This document shows, one piece after another, positions 17,707 through 27,424 of a stretch of 64,000 nt of DNA. The notes beneath the pieces are model-generated. The model did no database searches. It was not told the origin of the DNA and saw only the letters and a program-made list of their open reading frames with translations. The stretch's first letter is position 1. The number at the start of each line of letters is the position of its first letter. This DNA is from an uncultured Flavobacteriaceae bacterium (lineage in GTDB: Bacteria > Bacteroidota > Bacteroidia > Flavobacteriales > Flavobacteriaceae): contig CANLCJ010000005.1 of NCBI GenBank assembly GCA_947489085.1, positions 62,001-126,000 on the forward strand, read 5' to 3'. Both the position numbers and the translations under genes were made by a program.

Positions 17707-19482
17707 ATGAGAATACTAGCCTTGATCCTCCTATTAGCATGCCTACCTTTATCTGCTCAAAATGCAATTTTAGCAAAGCAGTACTATAAGAAAGGCGAAT
17801 TTGAAAAGGCACTCTTCGAATACAAAAAGCTTTATAGAACTTCCAAATCCAGCATTAGTTACATTACTCAAATTATTGATATCCATCAACAATTAGAACA
17901 GTACCAAGAAGCAGAAGATTTTATATTAGACATTCTAGCAAGAACACGGTATTCTGCCTTTTATGTTAACTTAGGCTACAATTACCAGTTAAAAGGAGAA
18001 GTAGATAAGGCAGATGAAAACTATGCAAAAGCGATCAATAGCATAAACGATAATCCTAACAACGTGTATGCCGTAGTGCGTAATTTCCAAGAGTATGCGC
18101 TTTTAGACCAAACAGCAGCAGCTTACGAAAAAGCTATGGTGCTAAAACCACAGTTAAATTTAAAATTATCTCTAGCGCAAATTTATGGAGAACAAGGCAA
18201 ATTGGATAAAATGATGCTTAACTATGTAGATTTTATCGAGCGTAACCCTGTTTCCTTGAGTAACGTAAAACGTGCTATAAACGATTTTATAAGTGAAGAT
18301 TCCAGCAACCCCAGCAATGCCATTTTAAGAAAGTTGTTAATAAAAAAAATACAACAAGAGCCCAATATAATTTGGAACGAGATGTTAAGCTGGTTGTTTA
18401 TTCAACAAAAAGAATACAATAAAGCATTTACACAAGAAAAAGCCATTTTTGCAAGACAACCAGAGCGCTTATCCCGAATTATGGAGCTTGGCGAAATAAC
18501 AAATAAAGTAAAAGAAACATCTATAGCGTTAGAGATATTTAATTATGTTATCGAAAAAGCGCAAAGCATAGAAACGAAGCTAGATGCCCATTATGCACTA
18601 TTAGAGATACAAACTCTAGAAGCAAATCCGCGAGAATACAATGAGATTGCAGAGCGTTATTTAGACGTATTTAATACTTATGGTAAATTTTCACAAACCT
18701 TTAAATTGCAAATAGCTTACGCGCACTTTTTAGCATTTTATCAAGATAAAACAAAAGAAGCCTCCACTTTTTTAGAAGCCGCCCTAGAGTTGCCATTAAA
18801 CAAAATACAGAAAGCAGAAATAAAATTAGAATTAGGAGACATTTTAGTATTACAAGAAAAATTTGATAAGGCGTTGATTTATTATACCCAGATACAACGT
18901 AATTTAAAGAACAGTACAGTGTCCCAAAAAGCCAGATTTAGAGTAGCAAAGGCCAGTTATTATAAGGGTGATTTTAAATGGGCAGAAGCACAGCTTAAAA
19001 TTTTAAAATCCTCCACGTCTCAGTTAATTGCTAACGATGCCTTAGATTTAAAGCTTCTTATCACAGATAACAAATACGAAGACTCGCTACAAGTGGCTCT
19101 AAAAAAATATGCAAAGGCAGATTTATTAGCATTTCAAAATAAAAACGATGCAGCAATAGCACTATTGAGAGCTATTATAGACACACACAAAACAGAACCT
19201 ATAATTCCTCAAGCTCTATTTAAGCAAGGTCAACTATTCGAAAAGAAAAAAAATTATGAAGCCGCTGCGGATAATTATCAAAATATAATAGACAACCATA
19301 GCGATAGTATTTTAGCAGACAATGCCATCTACAATTTAGCAGAACTGTATTTGTACAAATTAGAGGCTCCAGAAAAGGCAAAAACACTATATAAAACTAT
19401 TGTATTTCAACACGCAGATAGTATTTATTATATCGAAGCTCGAAAAAGATTTAGGCAGTTACGTGGGGATGCTATAAATTAG
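17707..19482 (+). CDS. Secreted tetratricopeptide-repeat protein
   Basis: 591 residues. A signal peptide (to about residue 17, ending LSAQ) is followed by TPR units along the whole length ('YYKKGEFEKALFEYKKLY', 'ALIYYTQIQRNLKNS', 'YEAAADNYQNIIDNHSDS'). The last third resembles the TPRs of BamD/YbgF-type outer membrane assembly proteins. It probably works as a periplasmic scaffold. The partner is unknown. The SemiSWEET gene follows 18 bases later. Confidence 0.82.
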   Translation: MRILALILLLACLPLSAQNAILAKQYYKKGEFEKALFEYKKLYRTSKSSISYITQIIDIHQQLEQYQEAEDFILDILARTRYSAFYVNLGYNYQLKGEVDKADENYAKAINSINDNPNNVYAVVRNFQEYALLDQTAAAYEKAMVLKPQLNLKLSLAQIYGEQGKLDKMMLNYVDFIERNPVSLSNVKRAINDFISEDSSNPSNAILRKLLIKKIQQEPNIIWNEMLSWLFIQQKEYNKAFTQEKAIFARQPERLSRIMELGEITNKVKETSIALEIFNYVIEKAQSIETKLDAHYALLEIQTLEANPREYNEIAERYLDVFNTYGKFSQTFKLQIAYAHFLAFYQDKTKEASTFLEAALELPLNKIQKAEIKLELGDILVLQEKFDKALIYYTQIQRNLKNSTVSQKARFRVAKASYYKGDFKWAEAQLKILKSSTSQLIANDALDLKLLITDNKYEDSLQVALKKYAKADLLAFQNKNDAAIALLRAIIDTHKTEPIIPQALFKQGQLFEKKKNYEAAADNYQNIIDNHSDSILADNAIYNLAELYLYKLEAPEKAKTLYKTIVFQHADSIYYIEARKRFRQLRGDAIN

Positions 19483-19500
19483 CATCTTATAATAGAAAAA

Positions 19501-19764
19501 ATGATTCTTAACGCTAACGAAGTTATCGGTTTTGTCGCAGCACTTCTAACAACTATTGCATTTCTGCCACAAGTGTATAAAACGTGGAAAACTAAAGACG
19601 TATCCAGTCTATCCTTACCAATGTTATCTATGTTTTTTATTGGTGTAATACTTTGGTTGATTTACGGGACTTTAAAACAAAGCCCCGCTATAATATTTGC
19701 TAACGGTACTACAGTAATTTCCACACTACTTTTACTTTATTTTAAGTTAAAATACCAGAAATAG
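19501..19764 (+). CDS. SemiSWEET sugar transporter
   Basis: 87 residues with three transmembrane helices, the size of a bacterial SemiSWEET half-transporter that dimerises to pass sugars. 'IGFVAALLTTIAFLPQVYKTWKTKDVSSLSL' has the PQ-loop Pro-Gln at residues 23-24, and 'GVILWLIYG' plus the Asn in 'IFANGTTVI' match the substrate-site pattern. It lies closely behind the TPR gene. Confidence 0.88.
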   Translation: MILNANEVIGFVAALLTTIAFLPQVYKTWKTKDVSSLSLPMLSMFFIGVILWLIYGTLKQSPAIIFANGTTVISTLLLLYFKLKYQK

Positions 19765-19863
19765 AGAAAAAATAAAATAAATTAGCATTACTGACAAGAT
19801 TACATACAGTATAAATATGGTGTAATTATTGTTATATTTATATCAAATAAAATATTTAAAACT

Positions 19864-20556
19864 ATGATTGGATATTATGTACTAATAGGAGCCATATCTT
19901 TGGTAAGTTGGTTGGTAAGCAATACACTAAAACGAAAGTTTGATAAATATTCTAAAATCCAACTAAGAAATGGTATGAGTGGCGCCGAAATAGCGCAAAA
20001 AATGCTAGCAGATCATGGCATATACGATGTAGAGGTTATTTCTACACCAGGCCGTTTAACAGACCACTACAATCCTAAAAATAAAACAGTAAATTTAAGT
20101 GAAGCTGTATACAACCAACGCAATGCTGCCGCAGCAGCTGTAGCAGCGCACGAAGTAGGCCACGCGGTGCAACATGCGCAAGCGTACAGTTGGTTACAAA
20201 TGCGATCTACTTTAGTACCAGTAGTAAGTGTAAGTTCAGGAATGTCTCAGTGGCTCATTATAGGAGGTTTGGTACTGGGTGGAGCAGCAGGTATTGGCTT
20301 AGGCTGGTGGGTTGCTGTAGCAGGAGTTTTGTTAATGGGCTTTGCAACACTATTTAGTTTTATAACATTACCTGTAGAATACGACGCTAGTAACAGAGCA
20401 TTAGCCTGGTTACAAAATAAAAACATGGTAACGCCAGAAGAATATAAAGGCTCGAAAGACGCCTTAAAATGGGCAGCAAGAACGTATTTAGTAGCAGCAA
20501 TAGGCGCTTTAGCGAATCTATTATATTGGGCCTTACAGGTATTTGGTAGAGATTAA
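19864..20556 (+). CDS. YugP-family neutral zinc metallopeptidase, membrane-bound
   Basis: 230 residues. An N-terminal helix, then the zinc motif HEVGHAVQH (residues 96-104), two central hydrophobic helices ('WLIIGGLVLGGAAGIGLGWWVAVAGVLLMGFATLF'), the 'LPVEYDASNRAL' motif that supplies the third ligand region, and a final helix. This is the DUF232/YugP family of membrane zinc peptidases. Substrates are unknown. It ends with a strong terminator. Confidence 0.87.
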   Translation: MIGYYVLIGAISLVSWLVSNTLKRKFDKYSKIQLRNGMSGAEIAQKMLADHGIYDVEVISTPGRLTDHYNPKNKTVNLSEAVYNQRNAAAAAVAAHEVGHAVQHAQAYSWLQMRSTLVPVVSVSSGMSQWLIIGGLVLGGAAGIGLGWWVAVAGVLLMGFATLFSFITLPVEYDASNRALAWLQNKNMVTPEEYKGSKDALKWAARTYLVAAIGALANLLYWALQVFGRD

Positions 20557-20604
20557 TTATCCATAATACCTCATTTTAAAACACATTGATAACTTTAAAC
20601 AATT

Positions 20605-20640
20605 AAAAAAAATCCTATGATTCATGTCATGGGATTTTTT
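20605..20640 (+). terminator. Terminator after the YugP peptidase gene
   Basis: AATCCTATGA pairs with TCATGGGATT (one G-U) around a 6-base loop, flanked by A and T tracts, so it could act in both directions. Confidence 0.75.
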
Positions 20641-20803
20641 GTGTTTGCAGACCAAGACACTATTTTTTCAATCTTTTCAAGGGGGTATTAAATAGAATAA
20701 TTTATGTTTAGTTGAGCTTTTAAAACCACCCAGCTTAAAATAAAACACATCGAGATACAGTATAAAAAAAGTTCTGTTAACAGCAATTTACGAATAAATA
20801 AAT

Positions 20804-22582
20804 ATGGCAAATAAAGAACCGCAATTGTATTACAAAGCGCATCTAGAGCAATACCAACAAGAGGTTAAAACATTACAAAAGCGCATTACGCTGTTAAGCA
20901 TATTGCGTACAATCTTATTTCTGGTTGCAGCTACCTCTATCTATATGCTTTATCCGCATTGGCAACTTATAGCTGTTACAGCTTTTATAAGTACTATAGC
21001 ATTTGTATATCTTTTGAGTAAATACACAGATGCTAAAGCTAAAAGCGCATTGTATAAGGCTTTGGTAGAAAGTAACAAAGAAGAACTTAAAATAGCAGCT
21101 AAAAATTTCCAGCATAGAGCAACAGGAAACGAGTTTCAAGACGCCAATCACAATTATAGTTTAGACATAGATGTTTTTGGGCGAGGCTCTTTTTTTCAAT
21201 ATATAAATAGAACTGCAACAAAAGAAGGCAAGCTAAAACTGGCAGAAGCCTTAAAAGCAAACCTTATATTAGATATAGAAAAACGACAAGCCGCAATTAA
21301 AGAATTGGCACAAAAACCAGAATGGCGTCAATTTTATGCCGCGAATGCCAGTTTAGTTAAAGTAGAAACACCAGCTAAGCATATTGTAGATTGGATAAAA
21401 AATTATAGTCCTTTTTTGCCTAAATTTATGCGCTGGTTACCCTTAGCATTTGCCGTAATGTCTGTGCTAATTTTTGCAGCAGTTTACATTGAAGTTATAA
21501 CAAGCCAAAGCCTACTAATGTACTGGCTGGCTTCAGGTTTGGCAATTACAGGTTGGTATGTAAAACGCATTAATAAACTGGCATTAAACTCAGATAAAGT
21601 AAAAGACACGTTTAGGCAATATGCAGTATTATTAAATAGTATTGAAAATGAAACATTCCAGTCGCCATTACTTCAAGAACAACAGCAAAAGATTAAAACC
21701 GATGCATTAGAAGCCTCTCAAATTTTTAAACAACTATCTAAAGCATTAGATGCGTTAGATAATAGAAATAATATTATAGGAGCCATTTTTGGCAACGGCT
21801 TTTTTCTTAATGATATTAAAAATAGTTATAAAGTTGAGCGTTGGATTAGCACATACGGTACCAAGGTATTCCAATGGTTTGAGGTTGTTTCTTTTTTCGA
21901 TGCCTATAACACATTAGGTAATTTTAGTTTTAATCATCCAGAATTTACGTATCCCAAACTTGTAAGCAAAGGCAATGTTATTAAAGCAGAACACTTGGGA
22001 CATCCTATGTTAGATACTAAAAAACGAGTAGACAGTAACGTTACCATTAATAATGTGCAGTTTTTTATAGTTACAGGCGCAAATATGGCCGGTAAAAGTA
22101 CCTTTTTGCGTACAATAGCACTGCACATTGTTATGGCTAATGTGGGGTTGCCAGTATGTGCAAGTTCGAGCGAATATTGCCCCATAAAGCTTATAACGAG
22201 CATGCGCACTTCAGATTCCTTGACAGATGATAGCTCCTACTTCTTTTCTGAACTTACCCGCCTTAAATACATTGTAGATGCCATAGAAGGACAATCTTAT
22301 TTTATTGTTTTAGATGAAATTTTAAAAGGAACAAACAGTACAGATAAAGCAATAGGTTCAAGAAAATTTGTGGAGAAATTGGTAGCATCTCAGGCAACAG
22401 GAATTATTGCTACGCACGATTTAAGCCTTTGCGATATCGAAAAAGAATTAAAAGCCGTATCCAATTATTATTTTGATGCAGAAATTATAAATGACGAACT
22501 GTATTTTGACTACAAACTTAAAAATGGAGTGTGCAAAAATATGAATGCATCGTTTTTGTTAAGAAAAATGAACATTGTGTAG
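20804..22582 (+). CDS. Membrane-anchored MutS-family ATPase
   Basis: 592 residues with the MutS core and clamp (domain III-like, about 270-380) and the ABC-type ATPase domain: Walker A TGANMAGKST near 424-433, 'SSYFFSELTRL', Walker B 'FIVLDEILKGTNS' and 'IIATHDLSL'. The mismatch-recognition domain I of true MutS is absent. Instead, two hydrophobic hairpins are visible, about 30-70 and 210-255. The group is common in Bacteroidota and annotated only as MutS-related; a role in mismatch repair is unlikely without domain I. Confidence 0.85.
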   Translation: MANKEPQLYYKAHLEQYQQEVKTLQKRITLLSILRTILFLVAATSIYMLYPHWQLIAVTAFISTIAFVYLLSKYTDAKAKSALYKALVESNKEELKIAAKNFQHRATGNEFQDANHNYSLDIDVFGRGSFFQYINRTATKEGKLKLAEALKANLILDIEKRQAAIKELAQKPEWRQFYAANASLVKVETPAKHIVDWIKNYSPFLPKFMRWLPLAFAVMSVLIFAAVYIEVITSQSLLMYWLASGLAITGWYVKRINKLALNSDKVKDTFRQYAVLLNSIENETFQSPLLQEQQQKIKTDALEASQIFKQLSKALDALDNRNNIIGAIFGNGFFLNDIKNSYKVERWISTYGTKVFQWFEVVSFFDAYNTLGNFSFNHPEFTYPKLVSKGNVIKAEHLGHPMLDTKKRVDSNVTINNVQFFIVTGANMAGKSTFLRTIALHIVMANVGLPVCASSSEYCPIKLITSMRTSDSLTDDSSYFFSELTRLKYIVDAIEGQSYFIVLDEILKGTNSTDKAIGSRKFVEKLVASQATGIIATHDLSLCDIEKELKAVSNYYFDAEIINDELYFDYKLKNGVCKNMNASFLLRKMNIV

Positions 22583-22673
22583 CGTCTAAAACATGTTTTT
22601 TCAGTTTTTTTTAAAATCTGGTGACTTTTTAAAAAATGAGGCGTCTAAATAGTAAAGCCAATATAATATAGAA

Positions 22674-23183
22674 ATGAAAGACATCCTTAGAGTTTTAGTA
22701 CTAATCGTAATTTGTTTAATAGGATTTGCCGTAACAGCTCAAAACGTATCTATAAACGGAAAGACATACCAAGTAAAAGAAACTTTAATTTTTGAAGGTG
22801 AAACCGATATTACAGCAACCTTAACCGCTGAGGAGAAAGAAAAAATTTTTGCCGCAATAGATGCTAAGAAAAACGACTTGGTTGCTGTTAAAACTGAAGC
22901 TGAAAAAAGCGAAGCCTTAGAAAAAGCTAAAGAACAATCTAAAGCTGCCGAGGAAGAAAAAAAGAAAGCAGAAAAGGCATATAAGAAAGCTGAGAAAGTA
23001 AAGCAAAAAGAGGAGAAGGCAAAGGCTAAGTATGCAAAAGTGGTCGAGCAACACCAAAATGCTTCTAAAAGATACGAAAAGCTGAAGGCCAAGGGAAAAT
23101 TATCTCCGATAGATGAAGGGAAATGGCTAAAGAAAATAGAAAAGATGAAAGCCAAAATGGCTAAAACAAAAAGTAAAATATAA
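22674..23183 (+). CDS. Hypothetical secreted coiled-coil protein
   Basis: 169 residues. A signal peptide (to about residue 22, ending TAQ) is followed by a short beta-like stretch ('VSINGKTYQVKETLIFEG') and a very Lys/Glu/Ala-rich helical region (about 60-169) that should form a long coiled coil. I do not recognise the family. Exported; periplasmic or outer-membrane associated. It is flanked by its own terminator. Confidence 0.65.
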   Translation: MKDILRVLVLIVICLIGFAVTAQNVSINGKTYQVKETLIFEGETDITATLTAEEKEKIFAAIDAKKNDLVAVKTEAEKSEALEKAKEQSKAAEEEKKKAEKAYKKAEKVKQKEEKAKAKYAKVVEQHQNASKRYEKLKAKGKLSPIDEGKWLKKIEKMKAKMAKTKSKI

Positions 23184-23240
23184 AAACATTAAAATTTTTG
23201 CTCTAAATTTAGTTTGACTACTTTTTAAATTGTTTGTGTA

Positions 23241-23272
23241 AAAACTCCAAAACTCATGTTTTGGAGTTTTTT
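23241..23272 (+). terminator. Terminator after the coiled-coil protein gene
   Basis: AAAACTCCAAAAC and GTTTTGGAGTTTT form a perfect 13-bp stem with a TCAT loop and a T tract. Confidence 0.85.
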
Positions 23273-23361
23273 GTATTTTAAAACAAAGTAAATGTGCGGA
23301 AAAATTTAAATTAAAAGGTAGCCGTTTAATTTAAGTTACTATTTTAGAGTAAAGGTTAATT

Positions 23362-24144
23362 ATGAGTACTGATTTAAAAGTAGCATTGGTTCAAGCAGAT
23401 TTAGTATGGGAAAACCCAGAACAAAATCGACTTAATTTTACAACCAAGATAGCCGCGTTAAGCGAAACAGTAGATCTTATTATTTTACCCGAAATGTTTA
23501 CCTCAGGTTTTACCATGCAAGCAAAAAAGGTGGCAGAAACTATGCAGGGTACTACCATAAGTTGGATGAAAGCCACAGCAGTAAAATACAACGCGGCCAT
23601 AGTTGGCAGCTTAGTAATAGAAGAGAATAAGGCGTATTATAACAGGCTGGTTTTTGTAACCCCAGAAGGAGGTTTAACGTATTATAATAAACGCCATTCG
23701 TTTACTTTAGTAGGCGAACAAGACGTGTATAAATCGGGAGATAAAAAAGAAATAATAAACTATAAAGGCTGGAATATATGTCCGCTTATTTGTTACGATT
23801 TGCGTTTCCCTGTCTGGTCTAGAAACGTAGAGCATTACGATGTGCTGCTTTATGTAGCCAATTGGCCAAAACCACGTATATCTGCTTGGACAACTTTACT
23901 AAAAGCGCGCGCTATAGAAAACATGAGTTACGTAATAGGTGTAAACAGAGTAGGTAAAGATGGCGTTAATGCCACCTATAATGGTAATTCTGCATGTTAC
24001 AACGTTTTAGGCGAATCTATAAGCCAAATGCCTTTGGGAGAAGAAGCATGTGCCATTGTAACATTATCTAAAAGTCATGTTACCAAATATAGGAACAAGT
24101 TTAAATTTCTAGACGATAAAGACCGTTTTAATCTTTTAAATTAA
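23362..24144 (+). CDS. Omega-amidase / nitrilase-family carbon-nitrogen hydrolase
   Basis: 260 residues with the nitrilase Glu-Lys-Cys triad: Glu 44 in 'LPEMFTSGF', Lys 110 in 'YYNKRHSF' and Cys 144 in 'PLICYDLRFP'. 'LYVANWPKPR' and 'GVNRVGKDG' match the YafV/omega-amidase subgroup, which deaminates alpha-ketoglutaramate-type compounds in methionine salvage. The 3' end overlaps the convergent lipoprotein gene by 17 bases. Confidence 0.87.
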   Translation: MSTDLKVALVQADLVWENPEQNRLNFTTKIAALSETVDLIILPEMFTSGFTMQAKKVAETMQGTTISWMKATAVKYNAAIVGSLVIEENKAYYNRLVFVTPEGGLTYYNKRHSFTLVGEQDVYKSGDKKEIINYKGWNICPLICYDLRFPVWSRNVEHYDVLLYVANWPKPRISAWTTLLKARAIENMSYVIGVNRVGKDGVNATYNGNSACYNVLGESISQMPLGEEACAIVTLSKSHVTKYRNKFKFLDDKDRFNLLN

Positions 24145-25741
24145 AGCTTGTTTCTGTATCCCACCCCGCACGAATTTCATCAATTTGTTGTTTAGAATGC
24201 TTAACAATTTCAGGCTGTATTTTTTTCAAATAATTTCCAGAATCATACTTTTTATTGCCATTCGCATCAAAAATCACTCTAACAAAATAATTGCCAGGGT
24301 TTATGTTTAAAAAGTCCAGAGGTCCTTGTTTAGTAGCATAGGTCTCATACTTAATTTCCCCTTTTTCAGTAGTTAATTGCGCAATTATAGGGTAAATAGC
24401 GTTACTAACATTTAAACGTAAATTGCCAAAACTATCTTTTTTAGGCGTACCTACCACATAAGTAATACTATCGTTAGTATTTTCAAAAAAATCTGTAAAA
24501 GCACCAGGCAATACTTCCATTCTATAGCTATTATCTTCAGTCTTATCGAAAGCAAAAGCATAAGTGTTTGTTATAGAGTCTAGAGGCTTTACCTTATAGG
24601 GTACAGCTAAAGAATCTTTATCGAAAAGCATTATTTTAGAACCATCGAAATTGGTAAAAGGAACATTAGCAGTAATTTTTAAATCTTCAGTATCTCCAAT
24701 AGAGCCATTAGGAGAAGAAAGCAACACCAAAGAATCTTTTGCCTTATCTCTAATTCTAACAGTGTATTCCTTTTCAAACTCTGGGTGCGACACATTAAAA
24801 ATAAGAGAATCTACTTCTAGTTTTGGTTTATACCAATAGTAAAGGGTGTCTTTTCTAGGGTCTTTGGTAATTCTATATGTAAAATCTTCTGGAACGTCTG
24901 ATAGTAAAGAAAATTTGGCGTCTTTAAAATTCCCCTCGTAACCAATCATTATTTTTTCGCCGTTAGTTAAAGATGGTCTGGAGGTGCTAAAATCTTTGGC
25001 CTCTTTAAATAATTTTAAGCTATAAGTAGTATCTGTAGGCACAGAAATAAATGCTTCATTAAATGCAATTTGGTCGCTCTTTTGCTGGAATTTATTATCA
25101 CCATTTTTATCTTTTAAGGCTACCAATAAATAGTTGCCCTCCTTAACATTTTCAATAGCATAAGAGGTAAGGCTGTCTAAAGTATTGGTAATGTATTTAG
25201 GAGTTTCTTTGTAAACAATAGAATCTGTAAAAGTAGAATCAACTTCGTAAAGCATTACAGAAACAAAAGTTTCGGGTTTACGCTTTAAGGCATCTGTAAT
25301 TACGCCTTCAACCTTTAAAGAATCGATATAATCTCCAGTAGAGAATACGTATTTGTAGTAGGTGTAAGGGTTACCTTCGTTATTGTCTTCAATGCTATTA
25401 CCAAAGTTAAAAGCATAAGTTGTATTAGGCTGTAGCGTATCGTAAATTTTAATATTTACGTATTTACTAGCCCCTCCTAAAGGCGTTATTTCTGGTTGAG
25501 TTTTCATAGGAGGAGATATAATGAGCTGTTTTTGCAGATTCTTTATCCTAATAAACTCATTAAATGTAATTTTAATGGTTTTACCCTTAAAATTAGTGGA
25601 ATAGTTTTTAGGAGAAGTGCTTACAATCCTTGGAGGTTCAATATCTTTTTCGCCACCACTGGGGGAGCCCCTATTGGCACAACTTACAAGTATAATTCCA
25701 ATAATTACAGCAAGAGAAACATTTAATAATATACTACGCAT
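24128..25741 (-). CDS. Ig-like (Big_5) domain lipoprotein
   Basis: 537 residues. A lipobox ends at Cys 21 ('IILVSCANRG'), predicting a lipid-anchored protein. Residues about 35-135 form a Big_5 Ig-like domain ('PPRIVSTSPKNYSTNFKGKTIKITFNEFI' style, cut here by proline and glycine turns). Repeated beta-rich regions and a C-terminal prealbumin-like 'PLDFLNINPGNYFVRVIFDANGNKKYD' follow. This family is common in Flavobacteriia; function unknown. A TAGGTTTG promoter element lies 19 bases upstream. Confidence 0.82.
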   Translation of the reverse strand: MRSILLNVSLAVIIGIILVSCANRGSPSGGEKDIEPPRIVSTSPKNYSTNFKGKTIKITFNEFIRIKNLQKQLIISPPMKTQPEITPLGGASKYVNIKIYDTLQPNTTYAFNFGNSIEDNNEGNPYTYYKYVFSTGDYIDSLKVEGVITDALKRKPETFVSVMLYEVDSTFTDSIVYKETPKYITNTLDSLTSYAIENVKEGNYLLVALKDKNGDNKFQQKSDQIAFNEAFISVPTDTTYSLKLFKEAKDFSTSRPSLTNGEKIMIGYEGNFKDAKFSLLSDVPEDFTYRITKDPRKDTLYYWYKPKLEVDSLIFNVSHPEFEKEYTVRIRDKAKDSLVLLSSPNGSIGDTEDLKITANVPFTNFDGSKIMLFDKDSLAVPYKVKPLDSITNTYAFAFDKTEDNSYRMEVLPGAFTDFFENTNDSITYVVGTPKKDSFGNLRLNVSNAIYPIIAQLTTEKGEIKYETYATKQGPLDFLNINPGNYFVRVIFDANGNKKYDSGNYLKKIQPEIVKHSKQQIDEIRAGWDTETSFNLKD

Positions 25742-25760
25742 TATACACTACTATTTTACA

Positions 25761-25768
25761 CAAACCTA
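25761..25768 (-). promoter_or_regulatory. -7 element of the Ig-like lipoprotein gene
   Basis: The minus strand reads TAGGTTTG (TAnnTTTG), 19 bases before the ATG. Confidence 0.4.
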
Positions 25769-25811
25769 CATAATTTTCGGTGATTTGTTTTAACAACAAA
25801 CGATAATATTC

Positions 25812-26486
25812 TCAAGCTATTGCTATGGTAGCAATGCTAATTTTTATATCCTTAGCGTTGTTAAGTGTAGTAATGCAAGCTTCCATAGTTGCACCAGTGG
25901 TAATAATATCGTCAACTAATAATACATGCTTATTGTAAATTAAGTGTTCATTTTTCAAAGCAAAATGTTTGCTGGAAGCTGCACCTCTAGCAAAACGCTT
26001 TTTTATGGTTTGCGATGAGGTGTCTACGGTTTTAACTAAAACACCCTCTAAATACTCTGCCTGTAAGGCCAGTGCGATGCGTTTCGCAAATGCAGAGACT
26101 TGGTTATAACCTCTTTTGCGTTGTCTTTTTTTATGCAAAGGCACGGGTAATACTGCATCTATAGACACGTAACTTTCTATTAAAGCCAATTCGTTACCCA
26201 ACCAATCTCCTAAGGTAATACCAATCGCTTCTTGGCCTCTATATTTTAAATTATGTATAAGTTGTTGTACAATGCCTTTTTTTTCAAAACGAAATAAAGC
26301 CGTACCATTCTCTATTTTAGCTCGGCCAGCCAATACAGTTGCTATGGCGTTATCACCATTAAAATGAAAGTTTGTAATAGGCAAATTGTGTCGGCAAACT
26401 GTACAAAGCGCCACCTCATTATCTGCAAGGTAATGAGAACAAGCATAACACACTTTTGGAAAAAATAAATTAATTAGAGATTTCAA
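25812..26486 (-). CDS. ComF-family phosphoribosyltransferase-like protein
   Basis: 224 residues. The N-terminal zinc-finger cysteines are CYAC (residues 13-16) and CTVC about 12 residues later. The C-terminal phosphoribosyltransferase domain has the PRPP loop 'VLLVDDIITTGATM' and 'KRQRKRGYNQ'. ComF homologues support DNA uptake in competent bacteria and are often kept in non-competent ones. Its upstream region was originally joined to that of glyS; the R-M island now separates them. Confidence 0.88.
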   Translation of the reverse strand: MKSLINLFFPKVCYACSHYLADNEVALCTVCRHNLPITNFHFNGDNAIATVLAGRAKIENGTALFRFEKKGIVQQLIHNLKYRGQEAIGITLGDWLGNELALIESYVSIDAVLPVPLHKKRQRKRGYNQVSAFAKRIALALQAEYLEGVLVKTVDTSSQTIKKRFARGAASSKHFALKNEHLIYNKHVLLVDDIITTGATMEACITTLNNAKDIKISIATIAIA

Positions 26487-26522
26487 AACACACTAGAACT
26501 AAGATAGTAGTAAACATACCTA

Positions 26523-26576
26523 AAAAATAAATGCAAAAGCACATTAATTTTCTTTAGACATTCTATAAGAGTTAAA
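26523..26576 (+). repeat. 54-bp perfect direct repeat, left copy (island boundary)
   Basis: Identical base for base to 31132-31185; the flanking bases differ on both sides. The core reads ATGCAAAAGCACATTAATTT then TCTTTAGACATTC. The left copy lies 36 bases upstream of comF. Removing the island plus one copy leaves a simple divergent comF-glyS intergenic region of 114 bp. Confidence 0.95.
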
Positions 26577-26764
26577 AATTTTTTGTCGAAACACCAAATT
26601 TTATGTTTTGCAGACTTAATAAAAATAAACAGAATTTTTGGATTAACACAAACCCTCTATGTTTTCGTGTTTTTTTCGTCATGTTGATAACGTTTGCAAA
26701 GATATACTCTTTTGTAATTTTGGGCTTGAGCATTGGCTGTAGCGAATTGCAAATGTGTATGGCT

Positions 26765-27424
26765 TTAGTGTGGTATATTTTCTTTAAAATCGAACATTAG
26801 ATGATAAATTTTCAGTTTCTGATTTTCTTTATCTAAATGCTCAGAATGGTAATGATATTCAAAGTCTTTAATAAAGGAACTTTTCGTTATTTCTTTGGTT
26901 GTATTTATATCTTTATTTGATTGTAAAAGTGAATTAATATTTTCCGTATTTTTATGAATGTCTAATTTGTCGACAATAAATCCAATCATAGCATTGACGC
27001 GATAAAATGAAGAATAGTAATTGGATGTAAATCGGTAAATTCCATTATAAACATATTTTGCGTTTAATCCTTTTGCTCCTGTAAGATTTTCATTCTTCAA
27101 TACTTTACATTCTATAGAGTAATATTGTTCAGGATTGTAAAGTGTATTAGGAGATTGAAATTTAATATCAGGTCTTTTATTATTTCTTTCAGGCACTTCA
27201 GGGTTTATAAAATATTCTAGTTTGAGCTCTTTTTTTATTGTAGGATTGTTTAAATAATCGTTTACAAGAACGTCTCTGATTTTATTTTCATCCTTAATTA
27301 AAGGTTCTTTGTTTTCAATCATTTTATGATAGCAAATAGTAATTTTAGATAGAATATCTTCAAAATTTGCATCATAAAAAGGAATTGAACCACTAAAGTT
27401 GGTTGCATCTAAATTGTTAAACAT
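26765..27424 (-). CDS. Putative PD-(D/E)XK restriction endonuclease subunit
   Basis: 219 residues, no close family recognised. A nuclease-like signature is visible: Asp 86 in 'KRPDIKF', then Glu 105 and Lys 107 in 'YYSIECKVLK', matching PD-x(n)-ExK, with an upstream Glu 46 in 'DENKIRD' as possible fourth residue. The start overlaps the 3' end of the methylase gene by 8 bases, so the two are translationally coupled. This strongly suggests it is the restriction partner of that methylase. The cleavage position and specificity are unknown. Confidence 0.72.
   Translation of the reverse strand: MFNNLDATNFSGSIPFYDANFEDILSKITICYHKMIENKEPLIKDENKIRDVLVNDYLNNPTIKKELKLEYFINPEVPERNNKRPDIKFQSPNTLYNPEQYYSIECKVLKNENLTGAKGLNAKYVYNGIYRFTSNYYSSFYRVNAMIGFIVDKLDIHKNTENINSLLQSNKDINTTKEITKSSFIKDFEYHYHSEHLDKENQKLKIYHLMFDFKENIPH

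Noticed and set aside
26692-26760. Integron attC site at the island end
   Set aside because: Complementary ends are present but the conserved core GTTRRRY is not matched and no integron integrase is in the window.
26603-26800. 65-codon plus-strand ORF at the left end of the R-M island
   Set aside because: It overlaps the end of the nuclease gene and has no recognisable features beyond Phe/Ile richness expected of AT-rich DNA.
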